NCBI GenBank assembly: GCA_038277395.1 | Contig: CM076190.1 | Location: 129,176,197 to 129,240,196 of the forward strand | Direction of reading: 5' to 3' | DNA from: Dryocosmus kuriphilus | Lineage: Eukaryota; Arthropoda; Insecta; Hymenoptera; Cynipidae | DNA: 64,000 bases | In this document: positions 10,981 to 20,219 of the stretch, piece after piece | Layout of the letters: each line of letters opens with the position of its first letter | How positions within the stretch are numbered: position 1 is the first letter of the stretch | Program-made: the position numbers and the translations under genes | The notes under the pieces: generated by a model | What the model saw: only the letters and a program-made list of their open reading frames with translations | What the model was told of the DNA's origin: nothing | Database searches by the model: none

Positions 10981-11637
10981 CAATGTTTGACAGGAATGCG
11001 TTACTTCTAACGCGTTACCGGGAAAGTTATTTTTTTTTTAGTAACGGTAACGATAACGGTAACGCGTTACAATTTTTTGGTAACGTTAATGCAAGGTAAC
11101 GCGCGTTATTTTATAAAATTTTTAAGTACGTTTAGCATTGCATTAAATATTTGAATTTCAAGAAAACCAATCAGATGTTGTGTTTTCTTACAGTAATATT
11201 TTACATGATATACATATCCCATATCTCTGCTACTGATGTACCGACCAAATATTTTTTCTCCACGAAAATGCGTCTAATTGAATGTGGAAAAATTTTAAAT
11301 ACTAAGGTTGGTAGTTCTGAAACGCGAAATGAAATTTTTTCAAATAAACGTGATGACGCTGGTTGTAAATGTAAATATAATTTCCAGTTTTATTAAAATT
11401 TTCAGATTTGAATCAAATATACCAAACTCTTAAGATTCTTGGAACATTGAAATAATGTATTAAAAATATAATTTTAAAAAGTAACGACAAGGTAACGAGT
11501 TACTTTTTTCAGTAACGATAACGGTAACCCGTTAGTTTTTTTTTTTAAATTAACGATAACGGTAACGCGTTACAAATTTTGAGGCAGTAACGGTAACGTT
11601 AACGCGTTACTTTCGGACAGTAACGTGCCAAACACTG
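10981..11637. mobile_element. hAT MITE with 8-bp target duplication
   Basis: Ends read CAATGTTTGACAG and, inverted from the right, CAGTGTTTGGCACG. The 8-bp sequence AATATAAC flanks it exactly (10973-10980 and 11638-11645). An 8-bp duplication with CAGTG-type ends is the hAT signature. Both subterminal regions carry many copies of GGTAACGATAACGGTAACG and the palindrome AACGCGTT, in tandem and inverted, which could act as transposase-binding repeats. The middle (about 11120-11450) is different and may keep a scrap of transposase. Confidence 0.9.
11230..11396 (+). pseudogene. Possible hAT transposase C-terminal scrap
   Basis: An open frame reads FFSTKMRLIECGKILNTK, then SS and NEIFSNKRD. The GKILN...SS...NEI order resembles the C-terminal dimerisation region of hAT transposases (typically GKILN, RSSL, N-x-IIFLN). 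It sits inside a hAT MITE, which makes the reading plausible. It is short and diverged, so it may be chance. Confidence 0.35.
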
Positions 11638-12488
11638 AATATAACACATTAAATTGTTCATTATACATATTATAATTAATTGTTATAATATTAAACTATA
11701 TATATATTATAAATGTTGTTTAATTATTTATTATCAGAATATATATTCTTATAATTCAGGAATATTAACATTATTAATTAATCGAATTGGAGAAGTTATA
11801 TTGTTAATAATATTTTTTATGATAATAATATTAATTTTTATATTAATTTATATATATATATATAGGTATATATGTATATAATTTAGAAATTAAAATTATA
11901 AATAATATTTTAATTTAAATAAATTTACATTCATTTTTATTTCTAAGAATACTTTCCTATCATTTTAATTTGTTACGACTTATTTAATTTAATATTTAAT
12001 AATTTTATTTAAATTATTAAATTTTATATAAATAAATTGACTGTCAATTTGTACATATTTTAATATTATTTTGTATGATTCATGAAATAATTGTATGTAT
12101 ATAAAAAATGTTTAAGCCAATTTTCTTTTATGACATGCCTTTTTTTTCTAAGTTCAAATAGTCAAACTGTCTAGTACCATGATAAAATCTTGAGAGATTT
12201 TCTGTATCGCTAAAGTCTCGTGATTCTATACTGGCGTTTGACAGACTGACTTGACAACGACACAATCGCAGTAAAAATAGATAGTGCCAAGATCGCACCA
12301 GGCAAGCATTTCGTGAATAGTCAAGCGTGATAAAAACTGTACTGGCATTAGCATGATTCAAGACTGCCACGAAATTTTTTCACACGGGAGAAAGTACATT
12401 TTTCCAAAACTCCATTAGTTTCGGCATTGCGTATTTCCTCTTTTGCTTTCTGTGTTTTATTTTTATTTTTGCATTTTTTGTATTTTAT

Positions 12489-12638
12489 TTAATTTTGTTT
12501 GTTGTAAATTTTAAGGTCGGTTATCAATTGCGAAAAAGGATCTGCGTTTAAATTTTTGACACGACGTCGCCACAAAAATTCGCAAAGATGATCATCTAGA
12601 TTACCTTTGTGAAATCCCCCGTGCGATAGAGAACGACG
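12489..12638 (-). pseudogene. Merlin transposase pseudogene, C-terminal piece
   Basis: On the minus strand this piece reads RRSLSHGGFHKGN, then LDDHLCEFLWRRR and DPFSQLITDL, with a stop codon at 12489-12491. This is the usual C-terminal end of ISXO2-like/Merlin transposases, in which an LxEYLWRRR-type motif follows the catalytic glutamate. It is separated from the rest of the gene by the Transib element at 12639-15623. The reading frame is continuous with the piece ending at 15624 once the insertion and one copy of CGACG are discounted. Confidence 0.85.
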
Positions 12639-12676
12639 CACAGTGGGGCCAATTTCCTAAAAAGCGGAAAAAATTC
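12639..12676 (+). promoter_or_regulatory. Left Transib end resembling a 23-type RSS
   Basis: CACAGTG at 12639-12645 is followed by a 22-bp spacer (12646-12667) and the 9-mer AAAAAATTC (12668-12676). Consensus V(D)J recombination signals have CACAGTG, a 12- or 23-bp spacer and an A-rich nonamer. The 9-mer here matches that nonamer only in its A-richness. Confidence 0.7.
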
Positions 12677-13052
12677 AGTATCTCGAGAACCGATGAACGT
12701 ATCGACCTCAGGTTGCTCTCATTCGACTCGGTACGTAAAATAACTCCTACTTCCACTGTTTTTAGCGAGATTTTAAACAAAACTAGTGCATTTGAAAGAA
12801 AATAAATCCATGTGGCATGTTCAAAATTTCTGTAAATGTCAGGGTTGACAGAAACCAGTGTAAAACACGTTCTACTCATAAAAAATTAATAACAATGGTT
12901 AATGGTCAATAAACAATAAAATTTTTAAAATATTGTTTTTTGTTTTGTTTATTTTTTTACCGTTTACGTTATTTTAATACGAAATTTAAAAGACCAGAGC
13001 TTCTTTAAATGAAGTGTCAGGATACTTAGGATTTAAAATTCAAGAATATTAT

Positions 13053-14916
13053 TTACATCAATAGTTTTTTAACATCATCACTTACTGGAAGGTGTTTTTT
13101 GTTTAGCTTGGGTCTCATGTTTGTGATGAATGGGTCCAAAGTCTCCAGTAGCTTGTGAAAAATATCCTCATTTGTACATTTACGGGAAATTTTCTGTGAA
13201 TTGTTGAGCCTGAACGTGTTGTAGTCCTTGTTTCGTCTTTCTTGAGCCTCTTCAGACAACATTCCAATCGCAAGAATCGAATCTCACTATTTCAGCACCA
13301 TATAACAAAACCTTGTGCACCGTGGAGGGCATATAGTACCAAGAGTACTTTTTAACGGCAATCTCGGCTGTTTCTTGCGCGAACAAGCGAAATTTTTCTA
13401 AATCGATCGTCGAATTGCAGTTTATAACTTCCAGGATGGTAGCAAATCTGTGGATTATAGTTTCATCGATTCCCGTTATTTCACTGGTGACCCTGTAATC
13501 TCTGAAAAAACTTCTGGCAGTGTTGCCATTTTTCGAAGAACCATAGTCCTGTTTGTTGAAATCTACTCTGATCCCGACTTTCTGAAGAAATTGTTGTTGA
13601 ATACGCTTCATCTCCTTTTCTCTCATGTCACGTGTGTCTTTTGTAGCCCTTCATTTTTGAAAATTCTTGTTGTAGGCAATGTGAAGAATGTACTCCATGC
13701 ACTTGATTCTAGCGTGTAATGGTGAAATACCAAATTTGAGAGCATCCTCATTAGGAGGTTTATGTCGGACTTTGGTCAAGTTGTTCATTTCCGAGAGTAT
13801 AGAGCACCACAAATGTAGCAGACGCTTGCGGATTTCGTATTCGTGATAGCTTGCGCTAACTTGCCGTCCAACTTTGTCAACAACAGGTGATGTCGAATGT
13901 AGATGACATTAGATGCAATCTCCACTTTGGTTGCTTCCAACAACTGTATTACTTCTTCGACCCGTGCTTTTTCAGCTCGAGCCAAATCAAGTGTCTCTTT
14001 TTCATAACAGTATCTTAATGGTCTGCAGTATCGAGTTGATGAAGGTCGAAGGTTGTCCCAAATTAAACCATTTTGATCATCATTACCTGTGAGCCTAAGA
14101 GAAACGATCGGAGTCATGAATAGATTTGAGTCATGTAAATTAGTGTCATTTTCGCTCGAATATTTTTGAGCGAATTCATTTTGGCCAGAAGCACCGTCAA
14201 ATCACCATTTCGTCGTGAGTGTCAATTCTTGGTTATTTAATTCGTCCAGTTCTTCTGCAGATTTCATTTCTAAAATTCTTTTAGCTGTATGATCAAGCAA
14301 ATTTTGCAGAGGGACCATTGCGGATGTTTCAGTAAATGAGAGATCATCGGGGTAGCACTGTTTTTTTTTCGAGGATGATTTTTTTGTAACTGGGAAATAT
14401 CCGGCACCCAGCGATTTTTGTCGCTTTTCTAATCACCTCATACTGGTATTTAGTCAGGTTCGCTTGAAGAAATATCGCCAACGCCTGATCTGCTGACAAA
14501 GCTTCGGATTTATCGTAGTCTTCATGTGACGCAGCTGCATTTATTAAGCTTTGTGTATATGATGCTTTAAGTCTGCGTATTTTGCTTCTCTTGCTTCTCT
14601 CTCCACATCCATCAAAAGGTTTGCTCAGTCTCCCAACACTTCATCTAGCAACTGGTTCGAGATCCTCGTCGTCTATGCTAAAAACATATTCATGGTTCAT
14701 CCACCCACTGAATTTTTTCTTAAACTTCCCCTTGTCCCGACACACTTCCTTCATTTTTTTGTTGAAATGAGGCAAAAATGTCTGGTTCAAAGTTTTGAGA
14801 ATTAAAGAAATGTTGTCCCCATTGAGTTCTTAATTACATCGAAGGAAAACTTCCCACTGAATATTATTCCACTTACACTCACACAGATCACGATATTTGA
14901 TTTTAACGGAACTCAT
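13053..14916 (-). pseudogene. Transib transposase pseudogene (RAG1 core homologue)
   Basis: About 620 codons on the minus strand from ATG at 14916 to the stop at 13053, in several frames. In order: an N-terminal region with KIKYRDLCEC and SLILKTLNQ; IFPSYKKI and KQCYPDDLSFTETSA; FDGASGQNEF (first catalytic D); RLTGNDDQNGLIWDN; KLDGKLAQAI (second D) followed 16 residues later by CYICGA (CxxC zinc motif); NGNTARSFF; YSWYYMPSTVHKVL; and LSEEAQERRNKD (glutamate region corresponding to RAG1 E962). Damage includes two N-terminal stops, a frameshift at a poly-A run near 14358, a stop just before FDGASG, a frameshift after CYICGA, a stop near 13640 and a frameshift near 13265. Transib transposases cut and join DNA at CAC-starting ends. 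Confidence 0.92.
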
Positions 14917-15595
14917 GTCTAGTGAACATTCATAAAGAGACTGGCCTCGCAATAAGGGAACGTTCATAAACCTCGTGGACTGTTTTTCTTTTGTTTCGTA
15001 GCAATTTTATTTTCGTTTTTATTTAAACAAAAGAAGAACTGTCTACGTGGCTTATGCTTCTTAAATGAGATTTGCAGTCGGGCCATATAATATATATATA
15101 TATTGGGTAACTCGCTCTTCAGATCCTATAGTTCATAACTGTGCTATAACCGGAAGAGCAGCTAAGGGCGGATGATTTTTGTTCTAATCTGTACTTGAAC
15201 AGGTCTAGATTTAGAAAAAACCTTCCCCATCTCGGAGGAAGCCGGAGCTTTTTTTGTAGCTCTACCTCTTCCCAATATTGATTATAAATTCGTCAGTTAT
15301 GACCTTGTAACAAGCTCAAAATTTTTTTTGCCCAATTTCATTGCTGTGTTGTATATTTGGACATCCTAAAGCACAAAGAAAAAGTTGATGATTTTTCCTC
15401 CCTCTTTGCCAAATACACAACTCTCGCCAACAGTTGAGTCTAGTTTACTCAAAAATTCCGTTACTTTGACTTTAACCCCTCATTCATGGACATAAACTTG
15501 ATATACGGGCCAAATCCTCGCTGTACTTAGATTCTGTGGCTAATATACTGTGAGAAACACGAACTAGATAACCGAAATCAGCACTTTCGGAAATT
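14917..15595. other. Non-coding 5' part of the Transib element
   Basis: Lies between the transposase start and the right end. A TA run (about 15090-15105) is present; no other feature is recognised. Confidence 0.4.
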
Positions 15596-15623
15596 GAATT
15601 TTTTCCGCCCTTGCACCACTGTG
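15596..15623 (-). promoter_or_regulatory. Right Transib end resembling a 12-type RSS
   Basis: Read inward on the minus strand: CACAGTG (15623-15617), a 12-bp spacer (15616-15605), then AAAAAATTC (15604-15596), identical to the 9-mer at the left end. The two ends therefore differ by 10 bp, about one helical turn, as in the 12/23 arrangement of antigen-receptor loci. A 10-bp indel in a decaying copy is the alternative. Confidence 0.7.
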
Positions 15624-16410
15624 CGACGTGCCCAACGCCAAGATGATTCGATGTTTTGTGTGTGCGCTCCGGTTTCCTGATTCTCAAATTCTTCGGAATG
15701 ATTCACAGTTTTGTAGACATAAACATGAGATTCCGAATTCAAGTAGCCTTTCCAGCAATCCGTATAGACTTCTGTGCCAATCGCTACGTGCTTTTGGATT
15801 AAAGAGAGTAAGGTAGTTCTATCTCTTTTGTTATCTGAGCAAATAGGTGATAATTTTCAGGATGCACCCTGTGAATTATTCCCAAGATTCATACACCCTC
15901 CACGACATGTCTTCTTTCGTATTTTCGACGACCTATCTTACATTCGTCGATTTGTGCAATTTCACCAACGCTTCCTATTTTACCTTAATTCGTTTTCAAA
16001 TTGTTGATCAAGGGTAACCACAAAAATTTTTCAACAAAAAGAAAAGCGATCGGCAACAGTTTCTCTGGACACCTGCTCACCTTCAATAATAATAGATTCG
16101 CGAATAGTTTATTCGAACGTTAAATTAACAGCAAGCATGTATGCAATGAGCATACAGGCTGCTGCAGAAACATGACATTTCTCAAACCAAGTATTTTCCG
16201 CTACAGAAGCAGTATGACTGTACTTGCTTTTTTGTTTGACAAGCAAACAGACCACAAGTCAATCGCGTTTCGTTTAGAACCAAGTTTTTTTTTATTCTTT
16301 GCACAATAGCTTGTGCTTGGAATCAGTTCGATGTCTCGTAACCATTGACGGGTTTTTTCGTGGTCTTGAAAAATAGAGCTCGAAGTAAAGATATTAAAAA
16401 CCCGATTCAT
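15624..16410 (-). pseudogene. Merlin (ISXO2-like) transposase pseudogene, main piece
   Basis: From ATG at 16410, the minus strand reads MNRVFNIF, IFQDHEKTRQWLRDIELIPS and YCAKNKKKL, the degenerate zinc-binding N-terminus. Further on, across frameshifts, come QIDECKIGRRKYERRHVVEG (first catalytic D, about 15940), VYTDCWKGYL (second D, about 15760) and TGAHTQNIESSW (catalytic E, about 15650). This order is that of ISXO2-like transposases of the eukaryotic Merlin superfamily. The piece stops at 15624 where Transib inserted and resumes at 12638. Internal stops and frameshifts make it non-functional. I could not identify the Merlin terminal repeats. Confidence 0.88.
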
Positions 16411-16975
16411 TGTGATAAATTTACAATAATTTTTGTGGACATTTTCATCTAAATTCAATGTTAAGGAACATTGCTCTCAAGCTACTCGTCTTTAGCGGTT
16501 TTTGTCGCTATGCAGATTCGGGATGTATTGCGCGCGTAAGTCAGCGGTGGTGTGGAGGGGCCGAGTGCTGATTGGGCGGTTGCTCCTCTCCTCGTTGGCC
16601 CAGGCAAAATTCGTCTGAATTATGTTCGAAGGAAATTCCCGGGAAACCGATCACAATTTCAATATAAATTTTCTAAATTTAAAATATTCCGAATTAAATT
16701 TACTTGATATTTAAAATATTTGAAACTAAAATTGTGCATCAAACCTATTTTCCAAATTCAAAATTTGAAATGACAATGATACATTATTTCGGGTTGCTGA
16801 AAATGTTAATTTTAATAGAAATGTTGAAAAAAATAGAATGCGTCGTCTCAACTCCCACTTTCCGAGAATAGGTTGGCTGGCCTGTTCTCAGAAAAGTAAG
16901 GAATTCGAATCTCAAACACCGTTTAGACAAATAAAAGGAATAACGATGGTCCTATATAATAATTTGGTATATATC
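16411..16975. other. No gene recognised
   Basis: Includes a GC-richer patch at about 16500-16610 that may hold the 5' end of the Merlin element, then AT-rich DNA. No reading frame or RNA was recognised. Confidence 0.35.
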
Positions 16976-17500
16976 AACTGGTCATAGAAATACTTGAAGT
17001 TACACACCTACCCCTTTCCCGGTTTTTCAGGGGGGCGGCAAGATTCCTCTGTGGCTGGTCACAGAAATATGTACCTGAAGTCACATCCATAACCCTTTTC
17101 TTTGTTTTACGAGTGGCGGCAAGGCACGACTGATCACAGAAATACATGAAGTCACACCCCTAGCCCTTTCCCTTGTTTAACGGGGGCAGAAAGGCTCCCC
17201 TGTGACTGGTCCCAGAAATACATGAAGTCACACCCCTACCCTTTTCCCTTGTTCTGCCGGGGGCGACAAGGCTCTCTTGTGACTGGTCACAGAAATACAT
17301 GAAGTCACACCCCTACCACTTCCCATTGTTTTGCGGTGGACGACAAGGCTCTCCTATGATTGGTCACAGAAATATATGAAGTCAAACCCCTACCCCTTTC
17401 CTTTGTTTTGCTGGGGGTGCCAAAGCCCTTCTGTATCAGCGAGTCAAATTACATGGGTATAAGAAGTTTTAAATTAAGCGGAGGTAAGTACTTTTCAGAA
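16976..17500. mobile_element. Fold-back family copy A with ~76-bp tandem repeats
   Basis: Six direct repeats of about 76 bp (16981, 17061, 17135, 17211, 17287, 17363), each with a variant of TGTGACTGGTCACAGAAATA, then GAAGTCACACCCCTACCC, TTCC and a G-rich block. After the last repeat, CAGCGAGTCAAATTACATGG matches the outer end of copies B and C. The long arm between array and outer end is deleted in this copy, and no left arm was found. Confidence 0.75.
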
Positions 17501-18938
17501 CTTTATATAATGATTTTGATGAATCATACAATTTTCAATTTTCAATAAATTCTAGTTCGTCCAATTTACAATAATTGTCCTCATTTTTGCAAAACTAATT
17601 CGCCCGCTGTGCATCCGATAATTTTACGTTTTCTACGAATAATATAATTAATTAGTTAAATACTATTAAAAATTATATAATAAAGTCAAATTTAGTGTCA
17701 AAAAACTATCGGAGATTGGTACATACTGAATACCAGGTTATACTAGATAATGCGAACTTTCTTATAATAGGAATGATACAGTAGAGTACTCTAATATTTT
17801 TTTACAAGAAGTATACTCAAAGTACTTTGGGAAAAAAATTATAAAAGCTTCAATTTTAATTATTTGAATTTCAAATCACGTATATTTTATTCTTTTGATT
17901 TTAAAGAGGCTGACATTTAATCGCTTTAGCACTTTGGATTTTTTCTAAGGTTCTGACTTTTTATTTAAAGTTATAAAATTTTAAAAGAGTTTAATTTGTC
18001 ATTATTAGTTTTTAAACATTTTAAGCTTAAAATTATTCAACTATTATACAATATGAAGTGAGGAAATCGTTTGAACTATTTTTTGAAAATACTTATTTCA
18101 GTAGAGAAACATAAATCTGCTGAAGTAAATGTTTTTAAAAAATGACCTCAATTTATGATTTTCTTTAATTTATTTTATAAAAGTTAAGTTTAATATATTA
18201 TAGAAAATTCAAAATCATTTCAGAAAACTTGAAAATGTTTCCAATTATTTCAAAAAGCTGCTAAAGTTCTCTTTTTAATTTAGGAAATTTTAAAAGAAGT
18301 TTAAAACATTCTATAGAATCCATCAGATTTGAACTTTTCTCCATGTAAAGTTTTTATTTGATTAAATAAATAAGTGATTATTTTAAATTGTATGTAAGGC
18401 AATCAAATATCAATGACCTACGTTTTAGAAACTTTTTACCTTGAATACTAATTTCGTGATTTTAAAATTTTCAATACTTGAAATTAATAAGCTTCAAATT
18501 TTTTAATTATTCTTGTCATTTCTAAGCGGCTAAAAAATTAAATCATTTTTTAATTTTGAATCTTTTCTAAATTTAAGGCTTTTAATTTGAACTTCTATGT
18601 TATTTAACTTTAAAATATTTTAACTTGTATTTACTAATTTTGAAACGTTTCAAATTTTTAATTAATAAATGCTTCATGCTATTACTAAATTTTTGAAACG
18701 TTCAGTAAATTCTAAGATTCGAAACGATTTCAGAAAGCTTGAAAATGTTTTCAATTATTCTTAAAGAGTTATTAAAAATTTTGAAAATCTCGGAATCTAT
18801 TCATTTCATTTTCAGTACCTTGAAAACTTTCAAATCCTGGAAATCATATGAAATCCCTCGTCGAAAATTCTATAAATTTCCTCAAAATCATGTAAGTCCT
18901 ATAAAATCCCTTAGCTTTTGTAAAATCCCGTGAGAAAT
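17500..18938. repeat. AT-rich DNA with CTTGAAAAT/TTTAAAATC-type drifted repeat
   Basis: Repeated short motifs such as TTTGAAATC, AGAAAGCTTGAAAATG and TTTAAAATT without a fixed period. It resembles 20220-21560. Short open frames here are repeat translations. Confidence 0.5.
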
Positions 18939-20215
18939 CTTGATTACGAATAGTACCATGAAAATTTGCTCAAATGACATCTTCGAGGTCAAAAATTCAA
19001 GTATAAACTTTCATGTACGTTTTTTGCATTTATTTCAGTAATTACAAGAAATTCACAAAAAAGCCTCAAATAAAAATTGTAGACATTTAAAAAATACACA
19101 TTTTATGTTAATCACGTTTTTACTCTACGACTGAAAGCTTTTGAGAAAATGGACGATGAATATGGTTTAGTGTGTGGGTCGGAAAGGCACCCCTGTGACT
19201 GGTCACAGAAATTCTTTCAGTCACACCCCTACTCCTTTCCAGTGTTTTGTGAGGGGGGCGGAATAGCACCCCTTTGACTGGTCACAGAAATTCTTTCAGT
19301 CGCACCTCCATTCCTTGCCAGTGTTTCATGGAGGATGGGAAGGCACCCCACTAACTAGTCACAAAAATACTTTCAGTCACACCCCTATCCTTTTCCAGTG
19401 TTTTGCGGAGGCACCCCCGCCCTGTGACTGGTCACAAAAATACTTTCAGTCACAACCCTACCTCTTTCCAGTATTTTCTGGGGGGAAGGCCCCCCTTTGA
19501 ATGGTCGCATAAATTCTTTAAGTCACGCCCCCAACTATTTTCAGTGGTTTGTGGGGGTGGGAAGGAACCCCTTTGACGGGTCACAAAAATACTCTCAGTC
19601 ACACCCCTACCCCTTTCCAGTGTTTTGCGGAAGCATCCCCTGTGACTGGTTACAAAAATACTTTCAGCCACACTCCTACCTCTTCCCGGCGTTTTGCGGG
19701 GGGTCAGAAGGCACCCCTGTGACTGGTCACAAAAATACTTTGAGTCACATCCCTACTCCTTTTTGTTTTGTAGGGTGCAAAAAGGCACTCCTGTAACTGG
19801 TCATATAAATACTTTCAGTCACACCCCTACCCCTTTCCAATGTTTTGCGTGGAGAGCGAAGGCATTCTTGTGACTGGGCACAGAAATATACGATATATAA
19901 GCGCCACATATACAGACCCCGCTTATCGTCCATTCTCTCGAAAAGTTTCAGTCGTAGAGCCAAGATGCTTAAAACAAAAAATGTGTATTTTTCGAAGATC
20001 TACAGTTTGTATTTGAAGATTTTTTTGTAGGTTTTATGTATTTACTGAAATAAAAACAAAAAAACATGAATTTTTTTGTTTTTTGAAGATTTTGACCTTG
20101 AAGATGTAATTTGCGCAAATTTTCATGGTCATATTCGTAATCAGCGACTCAAACTACATAAGGATACCAAGTTTCAAAGCAATCCGAGGTATCGCGTTTT
20201 CGGACGTTTATCCGA
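18938..20215. mobile_element. Fold-back family copy B: inverted arms around a ~76-bp repeat array
   Basis: The most complete copy. The left arm (18938-19165) is inverted relative to the right arm (about 19905-20150). Paired blocks include GATTACGAATA/TATTCGTAATC, CCATGAAAATTTG/CAAATTTTCATGG, AATACACATTTT/AAAATGTGTATT, TCTACGACTGAAA/TTTCAGTCGTAGA and ATGGACGAT/ATCGTCCAT. The core 19184-19885 is about nine direct repeats of 71-79 bp. The right arm continues into the outer end shared with copies A, C and D. No transposase is present. Long inverted arms with an internal tandem array fit a fold-back DNA transposon. Confidence 0.8.
19184..19885. repeat. ~76-bp tandem repeat with TGTGAC-TG-GTCACA palindrome
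   Basis: Each unit has TGTGACTGGTCACA (6-bp arms, 2-bp centre), AAATACTTTCAGTCACACCC, a CTTTCCAGTGTTTTG block and a run of G. GGTCAC starts fall at about 19200, 19279, 19430, 19503, 19579, 19724 and 19799. Open frames on both strands are products of the repeat. Confidence 0.85.
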
Positions 20216-20219
20216 AACT

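Larger units (their letters stand above)
10482..12388. mobile_element. CCCGTGTG-ended TIR element
   Basis: The left end CCCGTGTGGAAAAATTTC and the inverted right end CCCGTGTGAAAAAATTTC match at 17 of 18 positions. Both are followed by a GCAGT motif. Comparison with the related unit at 8960-9035 shows the element interrupts a repeat there. No clear target duplication is visible, so the superfamily is not assigned. It contains a complete hAT MITE (10981-11637) and AT-rich filler (11646-12127). No transposase is recognised. Confidence 0.65.
12639..15623 (-). mobile_element. Transib element (RAG1-related), 5-bp CGACG target duplication
   Basis: This 2985-bp element begins CACAGTGGGGCC at 12639 and ends with the inverted CACAGTGGTGC at 15623. 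CGACG flanks it exactly (12634-12638 and 15624-15628); 5-bp GC-rich duplications are typical of Transib. It encodes a degenerate Transib transposase on the minus strand (13053-14916). The host site is a Merlin transposase gene. The roughly 700 bp between the start codon and the right end is non-coding as far as I can see, with a short TA run near 15090-15105. Length agrees with the roughly 3 kb of complete Transib elements, so this is a full-length but mutated copy. Confidence 0.93.

Noticed and set aside
12601..12879. Minus-strand open frame of 92 codons
   Set aside because: It runs across the Merlin-Transib junction, out of frame with both transposases, so it is an accident of the insertion.
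15484..15816. Short frames around the right Transib end
   Set aside because: They read through the Transib terminus and the wrong frames of the Merlin remnant.
19315..19963. Overlapping open frames in the ~76-bp repeat array (likewise 43573-43989)
   Set aside because: Both strands are open and the translations are periodic with the repeat. They are repeat products.
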